A stretch of 44,276 nucleotides of DNA from Variovorax sp. CAN15 (GCF_030462475.1 NZ_JASMRZ010000042.1:1-44276), one strand, 5' to 3'; numbered from the stretch's first letter, positions 34,858 to 43,054 are shown. Translations and numbers: made by a program. The notes: generated by a model from the sequence alone, not told the origin.

Positions 34858-36809
34858 GCGGCCGCCTTGACCAGTGGAAAGCGCTTCGCGTCGACGATCT
34901 TCAGCGTGGCACTCACCGAGCCCGTGCGTCCGTCCTCGAACTTGACCTGGGTCTCGATGAACTGCTCGGCCTTGCCGCCGTAGAGCGCGTCGACCAGCAC
35001 CGCGTACTTGTCGGCGATGAAGCCGCGGCGCACCTTGCGCGTGCGGGTGAGCTCGTCGTCGTCGGGGTCGAGTTCCTTGTGCAGCACCAGGAAGCGCGCG
35101 ATCTGCGTCTCGCCCATGCCGTCCTCGGCCGCGAGGTCGGCGTTCACCTTGGCGATGCACTCGGCCACCAGCGCCAGCACGTCGGGCTTGCCGGCCAGGT
35201 CGACGTAGCCGCCGTAGGCGAGCCCGCGCCGCTCGGCCCAGTTGCCCACGGCCTCGTAGTCGATGTTGATGGCCGCGCAGACCTCGTCGCGGCCGTTGCC
35301 GAAGCACACGGCTTCCTTGATCTGCGGGAAGAACTTGAGCTTGTTCTCGATGTAGTTGGGCGCGAAGATCGCGCCGCCCACGAGGCGGCCCACGTCCTTG
35401 GCGCGATCGATGATGCGCAGGTGGCCCTCGCTGTCGAGCACGCCCGCGTCGCCGGTATGGAAGTAGCCGTTGGCGTCGAGCACCTCGGCGGTGGCGTCGG
35501 GGCGCTTGTAGTACTCCTTGAGCACCGACACGCCGCGCACCAGCACCTCGCCGTCTTCCGCGATCTTCAGCTCGATGCCCGGCGCGGCCGTGCCCACGGT
35601 CTGCAGCTTGACCTTGCCGTCCTGCTGCAGGCACACGTAGGCGCAGGTCTCGGTCTGGCCGTAGAACTGCTTCAGGTTCACGCCGATGGAGCGGTAGAAA
35701 CGGAACAGGTCCGGACCGATGGCCGCGCCCGCCGTGTAGGCCACGCGGATGCGGCTCATGCCCAGCACGTTGCGCAGCGGGCCGTAGATCAGCAGGTTGC
35801 CCAGGGCGTACATCAGCCGGTCGCCGGCGCCCACGGGCGCGCCGTTGAGGATGTCCGCGCCCACGCGCTGCGCCAGGGCCATGAACTTCGCATACATCCA
35901 GCGCTTGGGCGCGGCCGCGTCTTCCATGCGGATCGACACGGCCGTGAGCAGGCCTTCGAAGGTGCGCGGCGGGCCGAAGTAATAGCTCGGGCCGATCTCG
36001 CGCATGTCGTTCATCACCGTTTCGCTCGACTCGGGGCAGTTGAGCGTGAAGCCGCCCACCAGCCACTGCGCGACCGAGAACAGATGGTCGCCCACCCATG
36101 CCATCGGCAGGTAGCTCATGATGTTGTCGCCGGGGCCGAGCCTGTCGGTCTGCACGCCGCCGCGGCCCGCCGCGATGAAGCTCGCATGCGTCTGGCACAC
36201 GCCCTTGGGGCGGCCGGTGGTGCCGGAGGTGTAGAGGATCACGCCCACGTCGGTGGCCTCGCCGCTGGCGACCGCGCGGTCGTAGTAGCCGACGTTGGCC
36301 TTGTCGAACTCGCGGCCCAGCGCGCGCAGCTGCTCGTAGCTCATGAGCCCGGGCTGGTCGTAGTGGCGCAGGCCCTTGGGGTCGTCGTAGATGATGTGGC
36401 GGATGGCCGGCAGCTTGCCCTGCTGGATGTCGCGGCACTCCAGCAGCTTGTCGACCTGCTCCTGGTCTTCGACGATCACGAACTCGACGCTCGCGTCCTG
36501 CAGCATGAAGACCATCTCGCTGGCCACCGCGTCCTGGTAAAGCGGCACGGGCACGCCGCGCAGGCTCTGCGCGGCGATCACCGCCATGTACAGGTGCGGC
36601 CGATTGGCGCCGACGATGGCCAGGTTGTCGAAGGGCCTGAAGCCCAGGCTCGCGAGGCCGCAGGCGATCTCGCGCACTTCCTGCGCCACGGCGCTCCAGC
36701 TCCAGGTTTGCCAGATGCCGAGGTCCTTCTCGCGCATGGCGGGAGCTTCGGGCCGGGCCTCGGCGTGCGCGAGCAGCAGACGGGGAAAGGTGGGGGCGGG
36801 TGTTTGCAC
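34854..36809 (-). CDS. Long-chain-type AMP-binding acyl-CoA synthetase
   Basis: A 651-residue ANL-superfamily ligase activating a carboxylic acid to its CoA ester. The AMP signature ILYTSGTTGRPKG (about 190-202), FYGQTET (near 350), YFHTGDAGVLDSEG and the hinge segment IIDRAKDVGRLVGG are all present. The start is GTG at 36809 (VQTPAPTFPRLLL); the open frame further upstream runs antisense into the Crp-like gene. It is the first gene of the operon that continues with LivG, LivH, LivM, binding protein, LivF and the PaaK-like ligase, so its substrate is probably the imported acid. Confidence 0.9.
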   Translation of the reverse strand: MQTPAPTFPRLLLAHAEARPEAPAMREKDLGIWQTWSWSAVAQEVREIACGLASLGFRPFDNLAIVGANRPHLYMAVIAAQSLRGVPVPLYQDAVASEMVFMLQDASVEFVIVEDQEQVDKLLECRDIQQGKLPAIRHIIYDDPKGLRHYDQPGLMSYEQLRALGREFDKANVGYYDRAVASGEATDVGVILYTSGTTGRPKGVCQTHASFIAAGRGGVQTDRLGPGDNIMSYLPMAWVGDHLFSVAQWLVGGFTLNCPESSETVMNDMREIGPSYYFGPPRTFEGLLTAVSIRMEDAAAPKRWMYAKFMALAQRVGADILNGAPVGAGDRLMYALGNLLIYGPLRNVLGMSRIRVAYTAGAAIGPDLFRFYRSIGVNLKQFYGQTETCAYVCLQQDGKVKLQTVGTAAPGIELKIAEDGEVLVRGVSVLKEYYKRPDATAEVLDANGYFHTGDAGVLDSEGHLRIIDRAKDVGRLVGGAIFAPNYIENKLKFFPQIKEAVCFGNGRDEVCAAINIDYEAVGNWAERRGLAYGGYVDLAGKPDVLALVAECIAKVNADLAAEDGMGETQIARFLVLHKELDPDDDELTRTRKVRRGFIADKYAVLVDALYGGKAEQFIETQVKFEDGRTGSVSATLKIVDAKRFPLVKAAA

Positions 36810-36844
36810 AGTGGGCGGATCGTAGGACTCACTTTGACGTCCGC

Positions 36845-36862
36845 TTGTCGTTCCAACGACAA
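36845..36862. promoter_or_regulatory. TTGTCGTT-CC-AACGACAA dyad
   Basis: A perfect 8-base inverted repeat with a 2-base centre lies in the 84-base region between the acyl-CoA synthetase and the divergent Crp/Fnr regulator, 31 bases before the regulator's start. It is the best candidate operator for autoregulation and control of the Liv operon. Confidence 0.6.
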
Positions 36863-36893
36863 TCCTAGGGACACTACTCCCCGGAGTTTCCCG

Positions 36894-37673
36894 ATGCCTC
36901 ACGGCCATCCCACACACAGCACGCTCGGCGCTTCGTCCATCAGGGACCGGGTGCGCGCAGCCAATGCGCAGGAACTGGAAGGCATTCCGTGGCTGCCCAC
37001 GCTCACGCCCGCCGAGCGGCGCCGCGCCGAAGCCGCCCTGGTGGTCGGCGAGGCCGAGCCCGGCGATCTGGTGTGCCGTGTCGGGCGCTCGCCCACCTAC
37101 TGGTTCGGCGTGGTCGAGGGGCTCTTGAAGATGAGCAACGACAACGCCGACGGCGGCTCCGTCACCTACACCGGCGTGCCGCCGGGCGGCTGGTTCGGCG
37201 AAGGTACGGTGATGAAGCGCGAGCCCTACCGCTACAACATCCAGGCGCTGCGGCGCAGCCTGATCGCGGGCCTGCCGATCGAGAGCTTCCACTGGCTGCT
37301 CGACCACTCCATCGGCTTCAACCGCTTCGTGATGAACCAGCTCAACGAACGGCTGGGGCAGTTCATCGCCGCGCTGGAGATCGACCGGCTCAACAACCCC
37401 GACGCGCGCGTGGCGCGCAATCTGGTCTCCTTGTTCAACCCGGTGCTGTATCCGGGCGTGGGCGAAGTCCTGCGAATCACGCAGCAGGAGCTGGCCTACC
37501 TCGTCGGCCTTTCGCGCCAGCGCGTGAACGAGGCGTTGAACGGCCTGTCCGCGCAGGGGCTGATCCGCGTGGAGTACGGTGGGCTGCGCGTGCTCGACTT
37601 GCCGGGCCTGCGTGCGACCGCGATGTCGAGCAAGAAGAACCAGCCGGCGCCAACCCAGGCGGAAAAATCATGA
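36894..37673 (+). CDS. Crp/Fnr-family transcriptional regulator
   Basis: A 259-residue regulator: an N-terminal cyclic-nucleotide-binding-like beta-barrel (about 40-150, with GGWFGEGTVMKREPYRYN) and a C-terminal winged HTH (about 180-240) reading LRITQQELAYLVGLSRQRVNEALNGL. It has no Cys cluster like FNR's. Such regulators are often found divergent from Liv/CoA-ligase operons and may sense an acyl-CoA or acid, which is an inference here. Its stop overlaps the next gene's start (ATGA). Confidence 0.9.
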   Translation: MPHGHPTHSTLGASSIRDRVRAANAQELEGIPWLPTLTPAERRRAEAALVVGEAEPGDLVCRVGRSPTYWFGVVEGLLKMSNDNADGGSVTYTGVPPGGWFGEGTVMKREPYRYNIQALRRSLIAGLPIESFHWLLDHSIGFNRFVMNQLNERLGQFIAALEIDRLNNPDARVARNLVSLFNPVLYPGVGEVLRITQQELAYLVGLSRQRVNEALNGLSAQGLIRVEYGGLRVLDLPGLRATAMSSKKNQPAPTQAEKS

Positions 37674-38137
37674 CCAATCTCTCCGACAAGCTCCAGATCG
37701 TGCCCGCGAACGCCGAGGCCGCATTCATCCCGCCTCCGGAGCCGCCCAAGGCCAAGCCCGAAAGCACAGGCCCCACGCTGGAGGAAGCCATCGAACGCAA
37801 CGAGGCGCTCACCGAGAAGATCGAGGCACTCGACGCGGTGCTGGCCAAGCCGCTCGTCGAGATCCTGGCCGACCGCGAGAAGGCCGAGGAAGCCGCGCTT
37901 GCCTGGGACCGCTTCGGCGCGATGTGGATGCTCTCGCAGCGCGCGATGCGCCGCGTGGCGCTCGACCTCGCGGCGCAGCTCGGCGTGAGCGAGGAAGAAG
38001 TCGTGGCGCGCGCCATGGCCAATGCCAATGCGGTGCTCAACGGCGCGGATGAAGTGGATCTGGGCGGCACCATCGCGCCGGCTCAGATGCAGCACATTGC
38101 GCGGCATCGCAACTTCCTGAGGAAGCAGTTCCGCTAG
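37670..38137 (+). CDS. Conserved hypothetical protein coupled to Crp/Fnr regulator
   Basis: A 155-residue soluble protein I cannot name. It has a Pro-rich N-terminal stretch (IPPPEPPKAKP), a charged helical region likely to form a coiled coil (LEEAIERNEALTEKIEALDAV) and a helical C-terminus (LGVSEEEVVARAMANANAVL). The 4-base overlap with the regulator implies cotranslation, suggesting a linked role. No signal peptide or membrane segment is seen. Confidence 0.8.
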   Translation: MTNLSDKLQIVPANAEAAFIPPPEPPKAKPESTGPTLEEAIERNEALTEKIEALDAVLAKPLVEILADREKAEEAALAWDRFGAMWMLSQRAMRRVALDLAAQLGVSEEEVVARAMANANAVLNGADEVDLGGTIAPAQMQHIARHRNFLRKQFR

Positions 38138-38184
38138 GAGCCGGCGCCTTCGGCGAGAGCGGGTGGGCTCGGCTTGTCCGAAAG

Positions 38185-39405
38185 CTACCGTGCCCTGGCG
38201 TAGATCATCCCGTCGGTCCACGTGTCTCGCATCTTCAGCAGCAGGTCTTTGGGAATTCGCTGGTCGCCTCGCGCCTGGTCCAGCGTCTTTCGCATTCCCT
38301 CGGCGATTCGCTCGAGAACGAGTGCGGGCTTGGCGACCCCGCACACCTTGCTGCCGAACAGCAGCAGCTCCTCGGTCGTCGGATAGGCCCTGGTGTGGCC
38401 TTTGCCTGCGAAGAGCTTGAGCGCCAGCGTGCGGTCTTCCAGCTCGGGCCCGCCCTCATAGCGCGTGTACCTGTAGATCGCGGTGGTCACCACGTCGAAC
38501 ATCGGCGCGAGGCGGCAGTCCGCGGTCGAGGTGTAGAGCAAACCGTAGTTCTTGAGGTGGCCGTCGCCGTTGCGCACCATGATGCTGAAGGCCACCTGCT
38601 CGAAGAAGCGCGCGAGGTTCCCGCTGGGCAGCTGGAGGTACTGCATCAGCTCGGCGATGCGCTGGTAGCTCCCGTGGTACTTGCGGTCCGATTGGATGTC
38701 GCGCACCCGCAGGTTCATCAACGCCGCGATGTCCTCGAAACCGATGCGCGACCCGTCGGCCGCGATGTCGAACCGGTCGACCAGGAGCAATTGCCCGTCG
38801 TCCGAGAGGTCGAACGTGGGTGTCTCGATGCCGGCGTGGCAGGCGGCCGTCAGGCACATGAACTCGTTGGCCGACAGGCCCGGGTAGGAAGGCGCGGCGG
38901 CCTTCACGATGATGGTGGGCACCGGAAGGGTGACGCGATCCGGCACCATGATCTTCGGCTGCATGCCGGCAATGCCTGCGCCCGTGCTCAGGTACGCCCG
39001 TACCAGGTCGTCGAACACCTCGGGCGTGTAGCGGGTCTGCAGCAAGGTCTTGCGGTCGATGATCCGTGGCGCCGCAAGTGGCTCGGCCCCCGGCAGCCGG
39101 AAGCCCAGCCGTCCGATGCCGTTGGAGCCGACCACCGCGAGCAGGTGCATCGGGGTGAGCTGCTGCTTGGGAAACATCGCCCGCAGGCGCAGGTACAGGT
39201 CGCCCTCCGGCAGGTTCTGGTCCATGACTGCGAACAGGTCGCCGTCCTGATATGTAGGCCGGGTCGGCGGCATGAGGAGCGCGACCGCGGGCTGATCCGC
39301 GCGGCCATCGAGATACCGGAACTCGTAGACCGAGTGCCTGAGCAACTGCCCGGCGGGCGCGCCGGCGATCTCGACGTCGAGTTGCCTGATCCTTTCAGGA
39401 AGCAT
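38185..39405 (-). CDS. hipA: HipA-family Ser/Thr kinase toxin
   Basis: A 406-residue type II toxin-antitoxin kinase; HipA of E. coli phosphorylates glutamyl-tRNA synthetase. It has an N-terminal couple_hipA-like domain (1-100), a Gly-rich loop GAGIAGMQPKIMV (near 145), NEFMCLTAACHAGIETP, LLLVDRFD, the catalytic-loop NGDGHLKNYG and the metal-binding LAPMFDVV. Catalytic Asp residues are present, but the loop Ser that autophosphorylates in E. coli (SIAG) is Gly here. It overlaps the antitoxin gene by 11 bases. Confidence 0.9.
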   Translation of the reverse strand: MLPERIRQLDVEIAGAPAGQLLRHSVYEFRYLDGRADQPAVALLMPPTRPTYQDGDLFAVMDQNLPEGDLYLRLRAMFPKQQLTPMHLLAVVGSNGIGRLGFRLPGAEPLAAPRIIDRKTLLQTRYTPEVFDDLVRAYLSTGAGIAGMQPKIMVPDRVTLPVPTIIVKAAAPSYPGLSANEFMCLTAACHAGIETPTFDLSDDGQLLLVDRFDIAADGSRIGFEDIAALMNLRVRDIQSDRKYHGSYQRIAELMQYLQLPSGNLARFFEQVAFSIMVRNGDGHLKNYGLLYTSTADCRLAPMFDVVTTAIYRYTRYEGGPELEDRTLALKLFAGKGHTRAYPTTEELLLFGSKVCGVAKPALVLERIAEGMRKTLDQARGDQRIPKDLLLKMRDTWTDGMIYARAR

Positions 39406-39700
39406 CGCCCTCGTCCTCGTCCTCGTCCTCGTCTTCGTCCTGCCCGAAGCGCTTGGTGACTTCCTCCAGCGTCGGCATGCCCAGGCGCTCCAGGCGGATC
39501 GTGAGATCCATGGCGCGCAGGATGTCGAAGAGCGAGGCCAGGGTGACGTCTTCCCCGCGCTCCAGGCGGTAGAGAACGTTGCGCGCGCGGCCTGACCGCG
39601 CAGCGATGTCGGTCGCCTTCAGGCGGCCCTCCTTCCGCGCGCGCTTGATGGCCTGTCCAAGCTCGATGGGTAGCCTGATTTTGTCCTGCATACGCCACAT
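39395..39700 (-). CDS. hipB: HipB-like XRE-family antitoxin
   Basis: A protein of 98-101 residues. The Cro/C1-type HTH occupies about residues 12-70 (ATDIAARSGRARNVLYRLER). A low-complexity acidic tail, five Asp-Glu pairs, follows and is encoded by a 6-base repeat that runs up to the hipA start. Starts at 39700 or 39691 are both possible. It should neutralise HipA and repress the operon through the dyad at 39722-39739. Confidence 0.88.
   Translation of the reverse strand: MWRMQDKIRLPIELGQAIKRARKEGRLKATDIAARSGRARNVLYRLERGEDVTLASLFDILRAMDLTIRLERLGMPTLEEVTKRFGQDEDEDEDEDEGDAS
39410..39441 (-). repeat. Hexanucleotide repeat encoding Asp-Glu tail of HipB
   Basis: About five near-perfect repeats of a TCCTCG-type hexamer encode the alternating Asp-Glu tail. 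The array starts 5 bases from the hipA start codon. Copy-number change would keep frame. Confidence 0.8.
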
Positions 39701-39721
39701 TTTGAGAAAATGAAGGGGATT

Positions 39722-39739
39722 TGTCCATTAAAAAGGACA
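39722..39739. promoter_or_regulatory. HipB-type operator TGTCC-N8-GGACA
   Basis: The perfect dyad TGTCC-ATTAAAAA-GGACA has the same 5-8-5 layout as E. coli HipB boxes (TATCC-N8-GGATA). A second, half-matching site TGTCC-N8-CCACA lies at 39682-39699, over the hipB start. It is therefore well placed for autorepression. Confidence 0.7.
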
Positions 39740-39867
39740 TTTCTGCCGGTCGCGTTGGCTGCTGCCGTGGGCTCCGGTATGGCAGGGGGCGGTTCAACCG
39801 CAAGTCCCACCGAACTTCTTCGCATCGCCTAAGCTCACGGGTTTCTTTCCCGTCTCACCCAATCTCC

Positions 39868-40632
39868 ATGTCCACCTCCCATCTCACTCTCATCACCGGC
39901 GCCTCGCGCGGCCTGGGCCAGGCCATGGCCGAACAACTGCTGCAGGCCGGTCACACGGTGATCGGCATTTCGCGCAAGCAGTCGCCCGCGCTGGCCGAGG
40001 CGGCCAAGGCCGCCGGCGCCGAGCTCACGCAATGGGAGCAGGACCTGTCCGACCCGGTGGCCGCGGCCGAGCGCCTTTCGGCCTGGCTCAAGACCGTCGA
40101 CGCGCAGCGCTTCGACAGCGTCACGCTCATCAACAACGCCGGCACCGTGGGCAACCCCGCGCCGCTGTCGCGCGCCGTGGAGTCCGAGCTGTCGCTGGCC
40201 CTGCGCATCGGCCTGGAAGCGCCGATGCTGCTGACGGCGGCGTTCCTCGGCGCCACGCGCGAATGGCGCGGCGCGCGCAAGGTGCTCAACATTTCCTCGG
40301 GCCTGGGCCGCAACGCCATGGGCAGCCAGGCGCCCTACTGCGCGTCGAAGGCCGGCATGGACCACTTCTCGCGCGCCGTGGCGCTGGAGGAGGCGAATGC
40401 GCCGAACGGCGCGCGCATCGTCTCGCTGGCGCCGGGCGTGATCGACACCGACATGCAGGTGCAGCTGCGCGGCGCCTCGGCCGAGAAGTTTCCGGACCGC
40501 ACGCGCTTCGAGAAGATGAAGAACGAAGGCATGCTCGACAGCCCCGCCTCGGCGGCCGCCAAGGTGCTGAAGTACCTGGCGCGCGCGGACTTCGGCGCGA
40601 AGCCCGTGGCCGACGTGCGCGACGCCGACTGA
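39868..40632 (+). CDS. SDR-family NADP-type oxidoreductase
   Basis: A 254-residue short-chain dehydrogenase. TGASRGLG lies near residues 9-16, followed by INNAGTVG (near 90), a catalytic Ser in LNISSGLG, Y-x-x-x-K as YCASK, and a C-terminal region PGVIDTDMQVQLRG. It resembles sepiapterin-reductase-like or benzil-reductase-like SDRs. The frame is open further upstream toward the hipB operator, but the ATG at 39868 fits the family start. It is followed 19 bases later by a small gene, probably in the same operon. Confidence 0.9.
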   Translation: MSTSHLTLITGASRGLGQAMAEQLLQAGHTVIGISRKQSPALAEAAKAAGAELTQWEQDLSDPVAAAERLSAWLKTVDAQRFDSVTLINNAGTVGNPAPLSRAVESELSLALRIGLEAPMLLTAAFLGATREWRGARKVLNISSGLGRNAMGSQAPYCASKAGMDHFSRAVALEEANAPNGARIVSLAPGVIDTDMQVQLRGASAEKFPDRTRFEKMKNEGMLDSPASAAAKVLKYLARADFGAKPVADVRDAD

Positions 40633-40651
40633 ACGGAAAGCGAGCGACCCC

Positions 40652-40909
40652 ATGGCAACGGCCAAGGCCATCGACACCGGCGAGTACAAGCTCTTTCCCT
40701 CGCCGCAAAATGTGCACCGCATCGTGTTCGAGCACCAGGTGTTCGTGCCGCACCCCTATGCGCTGATCGTGATGAACGAGTTTGGCTTCAAGGGGCGCTA
40801 CAGCCTGTTCTCGGCCTGCCGCATGAGCGATGGGAAGATGGGGCAGGTAGTGACGTTCGAGGATGCGGCGGACGTGGAGATATTCAACAGGAAGTTCGTG
40901 CCGGACTGA
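40652..40909 (+). CDS. Small conserved hypothetical protein
   Basis: An 85-residue protein I do not recognise. It has no signal peptide or membrane segment. It reads as a compact alpha/beta protein (HRIVFEHQVFVPHPYALIVMNEF ... VVTFEDAADVEIFNRKF). It lies 19 bases after the SDR gene on the same strand and is followed by a strong hairpin. Confidence 0.75.
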   Translation: MATAKAIDTGEYKLFPSPQNVHRIVFEHQVFVPHPYALIVMNEFGFKGRYSLFSACRMSDGKMGQVVTFEDAADVEIFNRKFVPD

Positions 40910-40924
40910 AGCTCGGGCGTTGTT

Positions 40925-40946
40925 CCCTCTCCCCTTGGGGAGAGGG
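40925..40946. terminator. Perfect 10-base hairpin between convergent genes
   Basis: CCCTCTCCCC-TT-GGGGAGAGGG lies 15 bases after the small gene's stop and 41 bases before the stop of the convergent gene. There is no T-run; it may stop transcription from both sides. It resembles the C/G-rich hairpins in the 33895-33991 repeat. Confidence 0.5.
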
Positions 40947-40987
40947 AGTGAAACCATCGGGGCGGCACATGCTCAGGATGCTGTTTG

Positions 40988-42010
40988 CTACTGCATCGCG
41001 AACCTGTCGCGCTGCGCCTGCGCGCATTCCCCCATCACATTCAGCGCACGCTCCACCGTCGGTACGCCCATCACGAACGGATTCGCCGCGCCCGCGGGCC
41101 GCTGGCGCAGCGCGGCCATCTTGGCCTGCGAGCTGTCGACGTTCGAGTGGTTCGACAGCATCACGTCGATGTTCTGCGCCTTCACGATCGAGTCCATGCG
41201 CTTCGTGGATGCGATGTAGTGGTCCAGCCGCGGCACGTCCTTGCCGAAGTTGAATCCCGTGCCGCCCCAGAGCATGGCGCGGTGCCTGCGGCCGTTCTCG
41301 CTCACGTCGAACACCGGCGAGAGCGTGCCCATGGTGTGGCCCGGCGTGAGGTAGAGCGTGACGGTGGTGTCGCCCAGCGTGACGCGGTCGCCGTCCTTCA
41401 CCGAGATGTCCCGCTTCGGAGGCGCGCCCCAGATGGGCGTGGCGAATTCGAGCTTCGTCTCGGTCATCGTCCAGTCGGGCTCGCTCATCACCACGCGCGC
41501 GCGGTACTTCTGCGCGAGGTACGGCGCACCGCCGTAATGGTCGCCGTGGCCGTGCGTGACGATCACGTATTTGATCTGTGCCGGGTCCAGGCCCAGCTTG
41601 CGCATGCCGCCCTCGATCAGCGTGGCGGCTTCCACCTGGTTGTTGAGCGCATCGATGAGGATGATGCCTTCCGAGGTCTTGATGGCCCAGGCACTGACCC
41701 AGTCGGCGCCCACGAAGTAGAGGTTGTCGAAGGCCTTGGCGGGCGGCGGTGCCGGCCTGTTGATGAGCAGGGGCAGGCCCTTGTCGAGCTCTTCCTGCGG
41801 CGGCCGCGTGGCGGGGGCGGGCTTGCACAGCGAGAGCAGCGGCCCGAGGTCGGTGCCCGCGGCCTTGGTGGCTGCCGCGACGTGTGCGGCGACGGTGGCA
41901 TCTGAAGGCTTCTGCGCGGCAGGTGTCTGCGCGCAGCCTTGGGCAAGGGCGACAACGGCCGCGAGGGCGGCCGTCTTCAGGGGACGCGAAGGAACCATCG
42001 GTGTCTCCAT
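40988..42010 (-). CDS. Subclass B3-like metallo-beta-lactamase-fold hydrolase
   Basis: A 340-residue exported MBL-fold protein. The signal region is LKTAALAAVVALAQGC; the Cys could be lipidated, although AQGC is an atypical lipobox. The two-zinc ligands of subclass B3 are complete: THGHGDHYGG, PGHTMGT and SNHSNVD. A 60-residue Ala-rich insertion follows the signal region, making it longer than typical B3 enzymes. Beta-lactam hydrolysis is possible but not shown; lactonase-like or other activity is also possible. The start is the ATG at 42010. Confidence 0.88.
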   Translation of the reverse strand: METPMVPSRPLKTAALAAVVALAQGCAQTPAAQKPSDATVAAHVAAATKAAGTDLGPLLSLCKPAPATRPPQEELDKGLPLLINRPAPPPAKAFDNLYFVGADWVSAWAIKTSEGIILIDALNNQVEAATLIEGGMRKLGLDPAQIKYVIVTHGHGDHYGGAPYLAQKYRARVVMSEPDWTMTETKLEFATPIWGAPPKRDISVKDGDRVTLGDTTVTLYLTPGHTMGTLSPVFDVSENGRRHRAMLWGGTGFNFGKDVPRLDHYIASTKRMDSIVKAQNIDVMLSNHSNVDSSQAKMAALRQRPAGAANPFVMGVPTVERALNVMGECAQAQRDRFAMQ

Positions 42011-42058
42011 GCCGTCGGTGCGGCTTGTTCTGGAGACACCATTCTGCGGCGCACCGGC

Positions 42059-43054
42059 TTATTCGATTGTCGCGCCCGAGGCTTGCACGATGCCCTTCCA
42101 CTTCTCGTAGTCGGTCTTCAGCAGCGCGCCGAACTGTTCGGGCGTCATGCTCTGCGGCTCGGCACCCTGCGCGATGATGGCCGCCTTCATGTCGGGCGTG
42201 GCCAGCAGCTTGTTGATCTCGGCATTCAGCGTGGTCACCACGTCCTTCGGCGTGCCGGCCGGCACGAAGATGCCGTACCAGGTGCTCACGTCGAAGTCCT
42301 TGTAGCCGAGTTCGGCCACGGTGGGCGTCTCGGGCAGCGAGGTGCTGCGCCTGGCCGAGGTGACCGCCAGCGGCCGCAGCTTGCCGGCCTTGATCTGCGC
42401 CATGGCCGAGGGCACCGACGACACCATCAGGTCGACGTTGCCCGCGAGCACGTCCATCATGGCCGCGTTGGAGCCCTTGTAAGGCACGTGGCGCATCTTG
42501 ATCTTCGCGGCGCCGTTGAAGATCTCGCCGGCCAGGTGGATGGTGGTGCCGTTGCCGGGCGAGCCGTAAGTGACGGTGTCGGGCGCGGCGCGCGCGGCCT
42601 TCACCACGTCGTCGAGCGTCTTGAACTTCGAGTTGGCCTGCGTGACGATCACCACCGGCGTGTAGGCCACGTGGGCCACGGCGGTGAGGTCCTTCACCGG
42701 GTTGTAGCTCAGGTTCTTGTAGAGCCAGGGTGCCACGACCATGTTGTCCTTCTGGCCCATCACGATGTCGTAGCCCGTGGGCGCTGCACGCGCGGCCTCG
42801 GCGATGCCGATGGTGCCGCCGGCGCCCGCGCGGTTGTCGGGCACCACGGTCCAGTGCCTGGCTTCGGTGAGCTTCTGGGCCACCAGGCGGGCCAGGATGT
42901 CGGTGCCGCCGCCGGGCGGGAAGGGCACGATCAGGCGCACCGGCTTGGCGGGATAGGCGGTGGTCTGTGCGTGGGCGGTGGCCGTCAAGGCCATCGGAAG
43001 TGCGAGCGAAAGGGCCATCGAGGCGGCCAGCTTGCCGAGGTGTCTGCGGATCAT
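42059..43054 (-). CDS. Bug/TctC-type tripartite tricarboxylate transporter substrate-binding protein
   Basis: A 331-residue periplasmic Bug protein with signal peptide (MALSLALPMALTATAHA-Q). It shows VRLIVPFPPGGGTDILARLVA, DNRAGAGGTIGIAEAARA, VPYKGSNAAMMDVLAGNVDLM and the TPTVAELGYKDFDVSTWYG ending. It is transcribed in the same direction as the metallo-beta-lactamase-like gene 48 bases downstream, so the two may form an operon. No TctAB genes are in the window. Confidence 0.92.
   Translation of the reverse strand: MIRRHLGKLAASMALSLALPMALTATAHAQTTAYPAKPVRLIVPFPPGGGTDILARLVAQKLTEARHWTVVPDNRAGAGGTIGIAEAARAAPTGYDIVMGQKDNMVVAPWLYKNLSYNPVKDLTAVAHVAYTPVVIVTQANSKFKTLDDVVKAARAAPDTVTYGSPGNGTTIHLAGEIFNGAAKIKMRHVPYKGSNAAMMDVLAGNVDLMVSSVPSAMAQIKAGKLRPLAVTSARRSTSLPETPTVAELGYKDFDVSTWYGIFVPAGTPKDVVTTLNAEINKLLATPDMKAAIIAQGAEPQSMTPEQFGALLKTDYEKWKGIVQASGATIE

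Noticed and set aside
36810..36893. CRP (TGTGA-N6-TCACA) or FNR (TTGAT-N4-ATCAA) consensus site
   Set aside because: The dyad TTGTCGTT-CC-AACGACAA matches neither consensus, so it is reported only as a candidate site for the local regulator.
38185..39700. hipBA as part of a genomic island
   Set aside because: There is no integrase, tRNA, direct repeat or transposase at either side, and base composition is not strikingly different by eye. Transfer cannot be supported.
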